Positions 24,354 through 32,012 of a DNA stretch of 32,012 nucleotides are shown one piece after another. The notes under the pieces are model-generated. The model saw only the letters and a program-made list of their open reading frames with translations, had not been told where the DNA came from and searched no databases. The stretch is from DATLFI01 sp035524895 (GTDB lineage Bacteria; Acidobacteriota; Thermoanaerobaculia; Multivoradales; Multivoraceae), in the NCBI GenBank assembly GCA_035524895.1, contig DATLFI010000419.1, forward strand, positions 1-32,012, written 5' to 3'. Made by a program: the position numbers and the translations under genes. How positions within the stretch are numbered: position 1 is the stretch's first letter; each line of letters begins with the position of its first letter.

Positions 24354-25283
24354 GTGGCGGCACAAGGCGCGGCCCTAGCGTTCGAGGGCGTCTCCAAGAG
24401 CTACGGCGACGTCCTCGCTGTGCGCGACGTCTCTTTCGAGGTGCATTCCGCCGAAGTGTTCGGCCTGGTCGGCCCGAACGGCGCGGGCAAGACGACGCTG
24501 CTGCGCATCCTGATGGACGTGCTGCGGCCGAGCGCGGGCGCGGTGCACCTGTTCGGCGAGCCGCTGCGCCGGCATCAGCTCGACCGTGTCGGCTATCTGC
24601 CGGAGGAGCGTGGGCTCTACCGCAAACGTCGCGTGATCGACGTGATGGTGTACTTCGGCACGCTCAAGGGGCTCGACCGGGACGAGGCGCGAGAACGCGC
24701 ACGGCGATGGCTCGAGCGCGTCGGGCTCGCCGAGACCGAGCGCTGGCGGATCGAGCGCCTGAGCAAGGGCATGGCGCAGAAAGTTCAGATCGCCAGCACG
24801 TTGATGACAGAGCCCGAGCTGTGCGTGCTCGACGAGCCTTTCTCTGGCCTCGACCCGGTCAATGTGCGCCTTGTGCGCGAGCTGCTGCGCGAGCGCCAGG
24901 CAGAGGGCCTGACCACGATCCTGTCCACGCACCAGATGGATCGCGTGGAGGAGCTCTGCGATCGCGTCGCGATGATCCATCGCGGTCGCCTGCTCGTGTA
25001 CGGCCCGGTGGACGAGGTGCGGCGCGCGCACTCCACGCCGGCGGTGCGGTTGCGCTCGAGCGGGCCTCCGCCGAGCGTGGCGGGCGTGCTCGACATGGTG
25101 GAGGAGCGCGACGGCGGCTGGCTGCTCCATCACGACGGCGTGGCGCCGAGCGCGCTGTTGCGGCGGCTGGTCGAGGGGGGCGCCGAGATCTCCCAGTTCG
25201 AGGAGGTGCTGGCGCCGATGGAAGAGGTGTTCGTGCGGGTAGTCGAAGGCGAGACCGCGATGGCCGCAGCCGGAGGAAGCTGA
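24354..25283 (+). CDS. ABC transporter ATP-binding subunit, NatA-like
   Basis: The protein has 309 residues from GTG 24354. Upstream in-frame sequence (to 24240) is not family-like and overlaps the intergenic repeat, so the GTG is preferred. Motifs are Walker A GPNGAGKT (40-47), Q-loop region YLPEERGLYRK (81-91), signature LSKGM (136-140), Walker B LCVLDE (156-161), and the H-loop His193 in STHQMD. The roughly 75-residue C-terminal extension and the PEERGLY motif are typical of NatA-type subunits, which power NatB permeases in Na+ or drug export. The permease gene follows 4 bp later, so the two are one operon and one membrane complex. The true substrate is unknown. Confidence 0.92.
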   Translation: MAAQGAALAFEGVSKSYGDVLAVRDVSFEVHSAEVFGLVGPNGAGKTTLLRILMDVLRPSAGAVHLFGEPLRRHQLDRVGYLPEERGLYRKRRVIDVMVYFGTLKGLDRDEARERARRWLERVGLAETERWRIERLSKGMAQKVQIASTLMTEPELCVLDEPFSGLDPVNVRLVRELLRERQAEGLTTILSTHQMDRVEELCDRVAMIHRGRLLVYGPVDEVRRAHSTPAVRLRSSGPPPSVAGVLDMVEERDGGWLLHHDGVAPSALLRRLVEGGAEISQFEEVLAPMEEVFVRVVEGETAMAAAGGS

Positions 25284-25287
25284 AAGC

Positions 25288-26655
25288 GTGGCAGTGCGCC
25301 TCGGTCCACTCGCCCCGCTCCGCGCCCTGCGCCTGGCGAAGGTGCGTGCCGTCGCTCGCTTCGAGCTGGCGGGCATGTTCTTCCGCAAGGCCTACCTGAT
25401 CACTACGTTCGGCATGCCCGTGATCCTGCTGCTCTATGGCCTGCTGATCTCGATACCCGCGTACTTCGCGAGCAAGAGCGGGCTCCAGCCCCAGGTGTTC
25501 GGCCTGGTCGACCTGGCCGGCGTGCTCGATCCGGACCTGGAAGCTGCCTCGCCGCTCGACGAGCTGCCGGACGTGGCGCGTGCCGCCCTCGAGCGGCTCG
25601 GTGAGCGCAACCCCGCGGCACGCATGGCGGTCGACGGCCCCGTCACGTTTCGCCCGATGGCTTCGGAGGAGGCGGCGCGCGAGGCGTTGCGGGGCGGGGA
25701 GACCAAGGGGTACTTCGTCGTGCCGGGCGACTATCTCGCGAGCGGGCGCATCGACCTGGTGCGCGACGGCAAGGGATCGCCGCTCGCCGGAGCCGTCGGG
25801 GGAGAGCAGCTCCAGCGCTTCCTGCGCGCGCAGCTCGTTGCCGGCCGGATGCCCGAGGAGGTCGCCGTGCGCGTGCGGCGACCGGTGACCGAGACGCGCA
25901 CCTTCGAGCTGGACGATAGCGGCGCGGTCGTTCCGTCCAACCAGCTCGCGCGTATCGTCGCTCTGGCTGTGCCTGGCGGCGTGGGCCTGCTGCTCTTCGT
26001 GTCGTTGATGATGACCAGTGGCTACCTGGTCCAGGGCACGGCGGAGGAGAAGGAGAACCGGGTGGTCGAGGTGCTGCTCGCTGCGGCGAACCCCGACGAG
26101 ATCCTGCTCGGCAAGCTGCTCGGCCTGGGCGCCGCCGGACTCTTCCAGACGCTGGTGTGGATGTCGATGGTGGGAGTGGCCGCCGTCGGCTTCGGCGGCG
26201 TGCTCGCGGGGATGGGCGTCGCACTGCCGTGGCTGGCGATCGGTCTGGGGTTACTGTTCTTCGTCGCGGGCTACCTGTTCCTGGGAAGCGTCATGCTCGC
26301 GACGGGCTCCCTCGGCGGCAACGTAAAGGAGAGCCAGCAGTGGAGCGCGGTGTGGACGATCCTGTCGGTGCTGCCCTTTGTGTTCGTGTCGGTGCTGCTG
26401 GTGGAACCCCACGGCACCGTGGGACGGGTGCTGACCTGGGTGCCGTGGAGCGCGCCGTTGACCGTGCTGCTGCGCGTGGCCCTCGATCCGACCGGCATCT
26501 CCTGGTGGGAGATCGCGGGCGCGTTCGTGGTGCTCCTGCTCTCGACCTGGGCGGCGTTGCGGCTAGGAGCTCGGCTGTTCCGGGTCGGCCTGCTGTTCAC
26601 CGGCAGCCGACCGAAGCTGCGCGAGATCCTGCGACAGGCACGGCTCGGCGACTGA
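25288..26655 (+). CDS. ABC exporter permease, NatB-like
   Basis: The protein has 455 residues from GTG 25288, with GGAGG (25272-25276) 11 nt upstream inside the end of the ATPase gene. One transmembrane helix lies near the N-terminus (about 38-58). A large non-membrane domain of about 150 residues follows, presumably outside the cytoplasm. Five or so helices then form the C-terminal half. The conserved GTAEEKENRVVEVLLAAANP motif of ABC-2/NatB permeases follows the second helix. It pairs with the NatA-like ATPase to form an exporter. The gene ends 23 bp from the convergent ATPase/TPR gene with no terminator-like hairpin between them. Confidence 0.92.
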   Translation: MAVRLGPLAPLRALRLAKVRAVARFELAGMFFRKAYLITTFGMPVILLLYGLLISIPAYFASKSGLQPQVFGLVDLAGVLDPDLEAASPLDELPDVARAALERLGERNPAARMAVDGPVTFRPMASEEAAREALRGGETKGYFVVPGDYLASGRIDLVRDGKGSPLAGAVGGEQLQRFLRAQLVAGRMPEEVAVRVRRPVTETRTFELDDSGAVVPSNQLARIVALAVPGGVGLLLFVSLMMTSGYLVQGTAEEKENRVVEVLLAAANPDEILLGKLLGLGAAGLFQTLVWMSMVGVAAVGFGGVLAGMGVALPWLAIGLGLLFFVAGYLFLGSVMLATGSLGGNVKESQQWSAVWTILSVLPFVFVSVLLVEPHGTVGRVLTWVPWSAPLTVLLRVALDPTGISWWEIAGAFVVLLLSTWAALRLGARLFRVGLLFTGSRPKLREILRQARLGD

Positions 26656-26678
26656 GCGCGCCGCGGCGACGGAGCGAG

Positions 26679-29371
26679 TCAACCGTTCGCCTGGCGTCGC
26701 AGCTCGGCGATGCGCGGGAGCAGCCCGGGGAGAGGCAGCGCGGTGGCTAGCCTCTCGGCGAGGTCGAGCATGTTGGCAGCGTGGTCGCGGTCACCAGGTG
26801 CTCCCCGGCGATACAGCGTGCGGGCGAGCTCGAACGACAACCGCGCGCTCGCCGGTCGCGCGTTCCATCGCCGCGCGGATACGAGCGCGTCGCGGTACCA
26901 GGACACCGCCTCGTCCCAACGCTCGAGCGTCGCCGCGGCGAGCGCACCGGAGCGCTCGGCGGACGAGAGCAGCGCGAGCCCGGTCATGCCCTGGGAAGCC
27001 CAGCGGCCGCGCTCGCCGGTCTTCGCCGCCAGCACCTTCTCCGCCAGGTCGCGCAGTTGGTGCGCGAACGCGATGTCGGCCACCTCCTCGAGAGGGGCTG
27101 CGTCTCCCAGCCCGATCAAGCGCTCGAAGGTCTCGACCGGCAACGCTGTGGCCTGCTCCTCGGTGGCACCGGCGTAGGCCGGGAGAGAGTGCTGGAGGGT
27201 CAGGGCCAGGTCCTCGAGGTAGCGGGAGCCGCGCAGCGTCTGGAGGATCTCGGCCCGCAGCGGGAGCAACTCGTCGTAGCGTTCCTGCGCGCGCAGCAGC
27301 GCAACCTGCTGCAGCAGCAGCGCGCGACTCGTGTTGGGATCGTCGGCGCGGTCGGCGAGCTCGCGGGCGGCACGGTGGAGCTGCTCGGCACGACCGAAGT
27401 CGCCGGTAGCCGACGCGTGCATGGCTCGCAGAGCGATGATCGGCCAGCGGTAGTACGGATGACCGAGCTCGGCGGCGTGCCTGTCGGCCTGCTGCAACGC
27501 TTCGCCGGCGGATTCCAGATCGCCCAGCTCGCTGCGGTCGAGAGCCAGCCGCAGGTAGCCGCGCCAGGCCTCCGTGGGCTCGCCGAGCTGCTCGGCCAGC
27601 CGCACGTGCTCGAGGTTGAGCGGCAGGCGCTCGCTCGGGTCGGCGAGATCCATCATCGCGGCCACACCTGCGCGCAGCGTCTCGAGCAGGGAGCGATCGT
27701 CGCCGCCGCGCCGCGCCATGTCGATGGCCGCCCGAGCCAGCCGGATCGGCTCCTGCGGGTCGGACGACGGTTGCTTGGCGGACGCCAGCCGCGCCAGGAC
27801 GCGTGCCCGGAGTGGGCTGTCGGCCGCTCCGAGCGCGGCGTCGGCTTCCTCGAGCAGCTCGACGAGCTGGCGATCTACGTCGGCGAACACGAACACCGAG
27901 CCGTATTCCAAACCCGCCAGGGCGAGCAACTGCGAGTCGTCGAGACGTCGCGCGAGGTCGGCCGCTTCGAGACAGGCCGTACGACCGGAGACGACGTCGC
28001 CGGCGCGCAGCCGTGCCCGCGCGAGCGCGAGCAGGAGCCGGCAGCGGCGGCGGGGGTCGGCGTCCGCATCGAGGGCCTGGAGGGCACGGCCGAAGCTGGC
28101 CGCGGCTTCGTCGAACGCGAGCTGCGACAGCGCGCGGTGCCCGGCTCGCACCGCGGCCTCCAGCGCCAGGTCGCGATAGCGCGGTCCGGCTTCGGCATAG
28201 TGGTGGGCGAGCGTGAACCAGGGGGCCTCGGACTCGCCCGGCGCGCGCTCCCGGAGGATCTCGGCCACCTGGGCGTGCAGGCTCGAGCGGCGGTCGTCGG
28301 GTAGGTCGCCGTGGATCACCTCGCGCACCAGGATGTGGTGGAAGCGATAGCGGCCGGGGGACACCGGGTCGAGGGCGCCGCCGTCGACCACCTCGACCAG
28401 TGCGTGCTCGATCTCGGTCTCGTCGCGCCGGAGCGTGCGCGCGAGGAGCGGCACCTCGACGTCGCGGCCGAGCACCGAGGCGGCGCCCAGGATGTCGCGG
28501 GCCCCGGGACTGTGTGCGGTGACCAGCTCGCGGATCACCGCGCGCAGGCTCGACGGCACCGGCGGGAGCGAGCCGCCGCGCGGCGCGGCCTCCGGTGTCT
28601 GGGCGCTCAGCAGGCGCAACACCTCGACGAGGTAGAGAGGGTTGCCGTCGGTGGCGTTGTAGATCGACTCGACGGCCTGGTCGAGCAGCTCCGGCTCCAG
28701 CGTCCCGCGCAGGTAGTCGGCGACGTCGTCGCGGCTGAGTTGCTCGAGACGCACACTCTGCGCGTGGCGAGCGACACGGCGGATCAGGCCGCCGACGTTG
28801 GCGCGCTCGGCCTCGACCGCTCGGTAGGTGCCCACCAGCACCACCGGCGCCTGGCGCACGCGGCTGGCCACCATCTCGAGCTGCAGCAGCGACGAGGGGT
28901 CGCCGGCGTGGAGGTCTTCGAGGACCAGGAGCAGCGGCTCGGGAGCGGCGACCTCGAGCAGCGTCGCGGCCACGGCGTCGAGCACGTCGAAGCGGGCGCG
29001 GGTGGCGTCGCCCGCGCTCGGCGGCTGCGGTTCGGTGTCGCCGGGCGCGATGTCCGGGTCGACCTGGGCGAGCAGGCGCGCTCGTCTGCCGAGGCTCTCG
29101 AGCGGCTGCCCGGCGCGCAGCTCGCGCAGGATCTGGACCCACGGCCAGAACGCCGGGGCTCCACCGGCCTCCCAGCAATAGCCAGTCGCGACCCGGAACC
29201 CGCGTTCGGAGGCACGGGCCCCGCCTCCTCGACGATGCGGCTCTTGCCGATTCCCGGCTCGCCGGCGATCAGGATCACCGAGCCGGCGCCGCGCTCGGCT
29301 CGACCCAGCGTCTCCGTGAGGAGCGCGAGCTCGGCCATGCGACCGACGAACGGGCGCTGCTCGCTGGTCAT
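26679..29371 (-). CDS. AAA (ORC/STAND-type) ATPase with TPR-like repeats, frameshifted near the N-terminus
   Basis: The gene starts at ATG 29371 with MTSEQRPFVGRMAELALL and Walker A GEPGIGKSR. The frame then breaks at the C run 29219-29222. Adding one G on the coding strand rejoins EEAGARASERGFRVATGYCW, and the rest reads cleanly to 26679. Later motifs are Walker B LLLVLEDLHAGD, the sensor-like VLVGTYR, and the winged-helix-like NATDGNPLYLVEVLRLL. About 500 residues of TPR-like helices follow. This layout matches the ATPase/helical modules of LuxR-type and cyclase-linked regulators. No helix-turn-helix or cyclase domain is present, and none fits before the convergent permease. It is probably a signalling scaffold whose partner is unknown. 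Without the repair the product would lack its P-loop. Confidence 0.83.
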
Positions 29372-29476
29372 GACGCGGACTCTTGGACTTTGGGGTACGG
29401 CGGCGACGGGGCGGCTCGCGCAGTCTAGCCCGGCTGCCGGCGTATCGGCGGCTAGGCGTTCTGGGCATCTCTACGT

Positions 29477-29576
29477 GGGCTCCTCGGAGAGCCACTCGGG
29501 CTCCTGCCGAGCCACTCGGGCTCCAGCCGAGCCGCTCGGCTCATGCCGAGCCCGTCGGGCTCATGCCGAGCCACTC
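29477..29576. repeat. Array of ten alternating GGCTC / GAGCC half-sites at ~10-bp spacing
   Basis: Five imperfect units of about 20 bp follow each other. GGCTC starts at 29478, 29499, 29519, 29538 and 29558; GAGCC starts at 29489, 29509, 29529, 29548 and 29568. Neighbouring half-sites are inverted and about 5 bp apart in both registers, so every pair can form a dyad or small hairpin. The array ends 20 bp before the proposed start at 29597 and lies in the divergent gap. An operator array is the simplest reading; a repeat expansion without function is the alternative. Confidence 0.75.
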
Positions 29577-29582
29577 CGCTGC

Positions 29583-29588
29583 TACTGT
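29583..29588 (+). promoter_or_regulatory. Possible -10 element (TACTGT) of the Ap4A phosphorylase-like gene
   Basis: TACTGT ends 8 nt before GTG 29597, which lacks a ribosome binding site. A matching -35 position would fall inside the half-site array. This is inference from position. Confidence 0.3.
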
Positions 29589-29596
29589 CGAGCGGA

Positions 29597-30472
29597 GTGG
29601 CTTCTCTGGCGCCGTCGATCCACGACAATCTTTGGCTGCAGGCCGACCGCGTTGCCGAGCGCGCCCGCGAGAGCGGTGCGCTCGTGCCGCTGGACAGTAC
29701 GGTGGACTGGATCCAGGACGCGGGCTTTCGGTTCGCCGTGCAGGTGCTCGGCGGGGTCTATCGCCAGCGTCAGCGTTCCTCCAGGGCGCCAGGGGGGCAG
29801 CGGAACCCTTTCCTCCCGCACGACCCCGCGCTCTTCGTCGCCGACCTCTCGCCGACCCACCACGTGCTGCTCAACAAGTACCCGGTGATTCCGCGGCACC
29901 TTTTGGTGGTCACGCGCGCCTTCGTAGACCAGGAGCTGCCCCTGGGTTTCGAGGACTTCGAGGCGCTGTGGCGGTGTCTGCTTCACGACGAGCAGCCGCG
30001 CTCGCTCGGCTTCTACAACTCCAGCCCCGACGCGGGAGCCAGCCAGCGGCACCGGCACCTGCAGGTGGTCGCGTTGCCGATCGGCGGCGCGACCGAGGGC
30101 ACCCCCTTCGATGCGGCGTTCGAGCGGGCCGGGGCTCGGCCGGATTTGCTGCCGGAACTGCCGTTTGCTCACGCGGCGGTGCGTTTCGAGGCTCCCGATC
30201 GGGCGGACACCGGTTGGTATGCGGCCGCGACCCTCGATCACTATCGCCTGGCGCTGGAAGCTGTCGGCCGGGATCCGGCGCGGCCCGGCGCCTACAACCT
30301 CCTCGTCACGCGACGCTTTCTGTGCGTGGTGCCTCGCTGCCGCGAGCGGTTCGGACCCGTCTCGGTCAACGCGCTCGGCTTCTGCGGCGTGCTGCTCGCG
30401 CGCGACCACGGCGAGCTGGAGTCGCTACGCCAGGCGGGCCCGATGACGGCGTTGCGCGAGGTCGCGGGCTGA
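29597..30472 (+). CDS. ATP adenylyltransferase / Ap4A phosphorylase-like protein
   Basis: The protein has 291 residues from GTG 29597. An upstream ATG at 29543 would translate half of the tandem repeat array and is rejected. Conserved blocks are NPFLPHDPALFVADL (70-84), HVLLNKYPVIPRHLLVVT (89-106), GFYNSSPDAGASQRHRH, and the HIT-like active site H152-R-H154-L-Q156. The C-terminus has YNLLVTRRFLCVVPR. This is the plan of yeast Apa2-type enzymes, which split diadenosine tetraphosphate with phosphate into ATP and ADP or run the reverse reaction, through an AMP-His intermediate. The length fits. It is divergent from the AAA/TPR gene. Control of dinucleotide alarmones is the likely role. Confidence 0.88.
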   Translation: MASLAPSIHDNLWLQADRVAERARESGALVPLDSTVDWIQDAGFRFAVQVLGGVYRQRQRSSRAPGGQRNPFLPHDPALFVADLSPTHHVLLNKYPVIPRHLLVVTRAFVDQELPLGFEDFEALWRCLLHDEQPRSLGFYNSSPDAGASQRHRHLQVVALPIGGATEGTPFDAAFERAGARPDLLPELPFAHAAVRFEAPDRADTGWYAAATLDHYRLALEAVGRDPARPGAYNLLVTRRFLCVVPRCRERFGPVSVNALGFCGVLLARDHGELESLRQAGPMTALREVAG

Positions 30473-30485
30473 GATCGTCGCGGTG

Positions 30486-31958
30486 TCAGCGACCCGCTTC
30501 TCTCGGGATCAGCTCGAGCGCGGCCAGGCGGTCCGCGCCGCGCAGGTAGAGCACGCCGCGCGACAGCACGGGTGCGTTCCACGCCGGATGGCGCAGGAGC
30601 GGCCGGCGGCGTCCGCCGACCTCGGCCTCGAGCGTGACGTTCGCGAGCTCGCGGTACTCGTCTGGCGTCGCCTCGACCAGGAGCACTCGGCCGTATTCGG
30701 TGAGCACGACCAGGTGACCGTCGACCAGGAGAACGGTCGCGCGGGTGAGCCCGGGCTTCCTCCAGCGGACCTTGCCGGTCGCCCACTCGACACTACGCAG
30801 CTCGGCGTCGCCGCTCTTCTCGCCGCTCGAGCCGTATAGGAAGCCTCGGTGGAGGACCGGCGTCATCCAGTGCGACGCGAGCGCCTGGTTGCGCCGGGGC
30901 GGGTCGCGCCAGATCACCTCGATGGCGGACAGGTCGGGCGTGACTTCAAGGAGGGCGCCGCCGAGCTCGTAGCTCTCGGTGACGAAGATGCGATCGCCGA
31001 GCACCACAGGGTTGGCCGCGTTGACGCTGTAGGTCTTGCGGGCCCGGAACGGCCAGCGCAGGTCGACACGACCGTTGCTTGGATCGAACACCACCAGTGC
31101 GTCGCGCGCCAGCCACACGCCGCGCTCACGGCCACGGACCGTGCGCAGCACCGGACTGGAGTAGCTCGCCAGCTCGTCGGCGCCACGCCAACGTTCGCGC
31201 CCGCTGGACTTGTCGAAAGCGACGAGGCCGGTGCCGTTGGGCCGTACCGCGCCGGCGTGGATGTCGTGACCTCCGGGAGGCGAGCCACCGACCGCGACCA
31301 CCAGGAGGTCGCCCGCGATCAATGGCGCGCTGCCGTTGCCGAAGAAGTTGGTGACGATGCCGTAGTCCCTGACGAGGTCGCGCTCCCACAACAGCCTGCC
31401 GTCGGCGGTCGCATGGCAGCGCAGCCAGCCGTCGGCGCCGTAGGTGAAGACCCGGCCCGCGGCAGGCTCTACCACTGGGGTGGCGCGCGCGCCGCCGGAG
31501 TAGCCGAACGCGTCCTCGTAGGTGGTGGGGTGCTCGCTGCGCCAGATCTCCCTGCCGTCGGCGACGCGCAACGCGCGCAGGCGCGCGCGGTCGCCCTCGC
31601 GGTCGAACACGTAGACGCGGTCCCCAACCACCGCGGGGCCGGCGTATCCCTCGCCCATCTCGACGTGCCACCGAATCGGCGGTCCTGTCGTGCCCCAGTC
31701 GGTGCGCAGCCCGGTCTCGGCCGAGGTCGAGTCCTGGCGCGGTCCGAGGAAGGTCGGCCAGTCCTCGCCGTGACTGGGAAGCGCCGGCGCGGCGTTTCCT
31801 GCGCCCGCTCCCTGCGCGCTGCCGGCCGGCTGCAGCAGCAACGCGGCAACCAGCGCCACAGTGCCCGCTAGCAGCCCGTGGTGAAACCCGCGTGAGGCTG
31901 CGCGCGGGGATCTGCGGCCGCTGGCAAGGCGTGGCCGACGAACGCGATGCGGTGCCAT
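30486..31958 (-). CDS. Secreted PQQ-like beta-propeller protein
   Basis: The protein has 490 residues from ATG 31958. The frame also extends to a TTG at 32006, near the window edge, so the start is uncertain. A long basic N-region precedes the hydrophobic core LLAGTVALVAALLL, and cleavage is likely near GSAQG. The mature part opens with DWPTFLGPRQDSTS and has propeller blades such as GPAVVGDRVYVFD, GRVFTYGADGWLRCH and GALLEVTPDLSAIEV. This is the WPxFxG class of PQQ-like propellers, usually exported and often without enzyme activity. It shares this class with the protein at 1537-3759 but has no ankyrin part. It converges on the Ap4A phosphorylase-like gene with a 13-bp gap. Confidence 0.88.
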   Translation of the reverse strand: MAPHRVRRPRLASGRRSPRAASRGFHHGLLAGTVALVAALLLQPAGSAQGAGAGNAAPALPSHGEDWPTFLGPRQDSTSAETGLRTDWGTTGPPIRWHVEMGEGYAGPAVVGDRVYVFDREGDRARLRALRVADGREIWRSEHPTTYEDAFGYSGGARATPVVEPAAGRVFTYGADGWLRCHATADGRLLWERDLVRDYGIVTNFFGNGSAPLIAGDLLVVAVGGSPPGGHDIHAGAVRPNGTGLVAFDKSSGRERWRGADELASYSSPVLRTVRGRERGVWLARDALVVFDPSNGRVDLRWPFRARKTYSVNAANPVVLGDRIFVTESYELGGALLEVTPDLSAIEVIWRDPPRRNQALASHWMTPVLHRGFLYGSSGEKSGDAELRSVEWATGKVRWRKPGLTRATVLLVDGHLVVLTEYGRVLLVEATPDEYRELANVTLEAEVGGRRRPLLRHPAWNAPVLSRGVLYLRGADRLAALELIPREAGR

Positions 31959-32012
31959 CGTGCAGGAGGCCCAACGCAGTCGGGGTCTCGAAACCCCCGC
32001 GCCCAAAGGGTG

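Noticed and set aside
26656..26678. Terminator between the convergent permease and ATPase genes
   Set aside because: The 23-bp gap has no inverted repeat or T tract.
29372..29495. Extension of the AAA/TPR frame upstream to 29495
   Set aside because: This frame lacks the P-loop. The P-loop and a proper start are in the other frame from 29371, so the extension is out-of-frame noise beyond the frameshift.
29477..29576. CRISPR array
   Set aside because: Units are only about 20 bp with no distinct spacers, and no cas genes are nearby.
29543..29596. ATG 29543 as start of the Ap4A phosphorylase-like gene
   Set aside because: It would translate part of the tandem repeat array, has no ribosome binding site, and adds no conserved residues.

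Overview
The window is very GC-rich bacterial chromosomal DNA, densely coded on both strands with short spacers. No rRNA, tRNA, CRISPR array, insertion sequence or phage gene was seen. The gene types are secreted PQQ-like beta-propeller proteins, a Ser/Thr kinase-TPR remnant, an AAA ATPase with TPR-like repeats, a secreted M20 peptidase, and a glycogen operon with a GT3-type synthase. Together they suggest a soil or sediment lineage such as Acidobacteriota (Thermoanaerobaculia-like) or a neighbouring phylum. That placement is inference, because no marker gene is present.

Layout. Positions 32-4499 hold a secreted M20 peptidase (-), divergent from a secreted ankyrin/beta-propeller protein and a GH25 lysozyme whose start overlaps the propeller's stop (+). 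Positions 4670-7276 hold a small secreted protein with a damaged C-terminus joined to a broken kinase-TPR gene. Positions 7354-16556 hold a four-gene glycogen operon on the minus strand: GH133 debranching enzyme, GT4 glycosyltransferase, GH57 enzyme, and a 1450-residue fusion of a GT3 glycogen synthase with a GT35 alpha-glucan phosphorylase. Positions 16725-19520 hold a PLP-dependent decarboxylase and two small CBS-domain proteins (-). An amidase (+) follows at 19641. The large CPA1 Na+/H+ antiporter with a C-terminal cyclic-nucleotide-binding domain (-) ends at 21129. A NatA/NatB-type ABC exporter pair (+) spans 24354-26655. A frameshifted AAA/TPR regulator-like ATPase (-) is divergent from an Ap4A phosphorylase-like gene (+), and a secreted beta-propeller protein (-) closes the window.

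How the genes work together. The glycogen operon has the clearest joint logic. Polymer synthesis (GT3, perhaps GT4), phosphorolysis (GT35), branch handling (GH57) and debranching (GH133) are encoded together, with start/stop overlaps at two of the three junctions, and synthase and phosphorylase share one chain. The ABC pair forms one exporter. The two CBS genes are probably co-transcribed.

The most unusual non-coding signals are two. One is an array of ten alternating GGCTC/GAGCC half-sites at about 10-bp spacing in front of the Ap4A phosphorylase-like gene (29478-29572). The other is a duplicated, hairpin-bearing element in the 426-bp gap before the ABC exporter. Two reading-frame breaks, each repaired by adding one G to a G run (6097-6099 and 29219-29222), suggest either gene decay or consensus error. 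The kinase locus also carries two apparent deletions.
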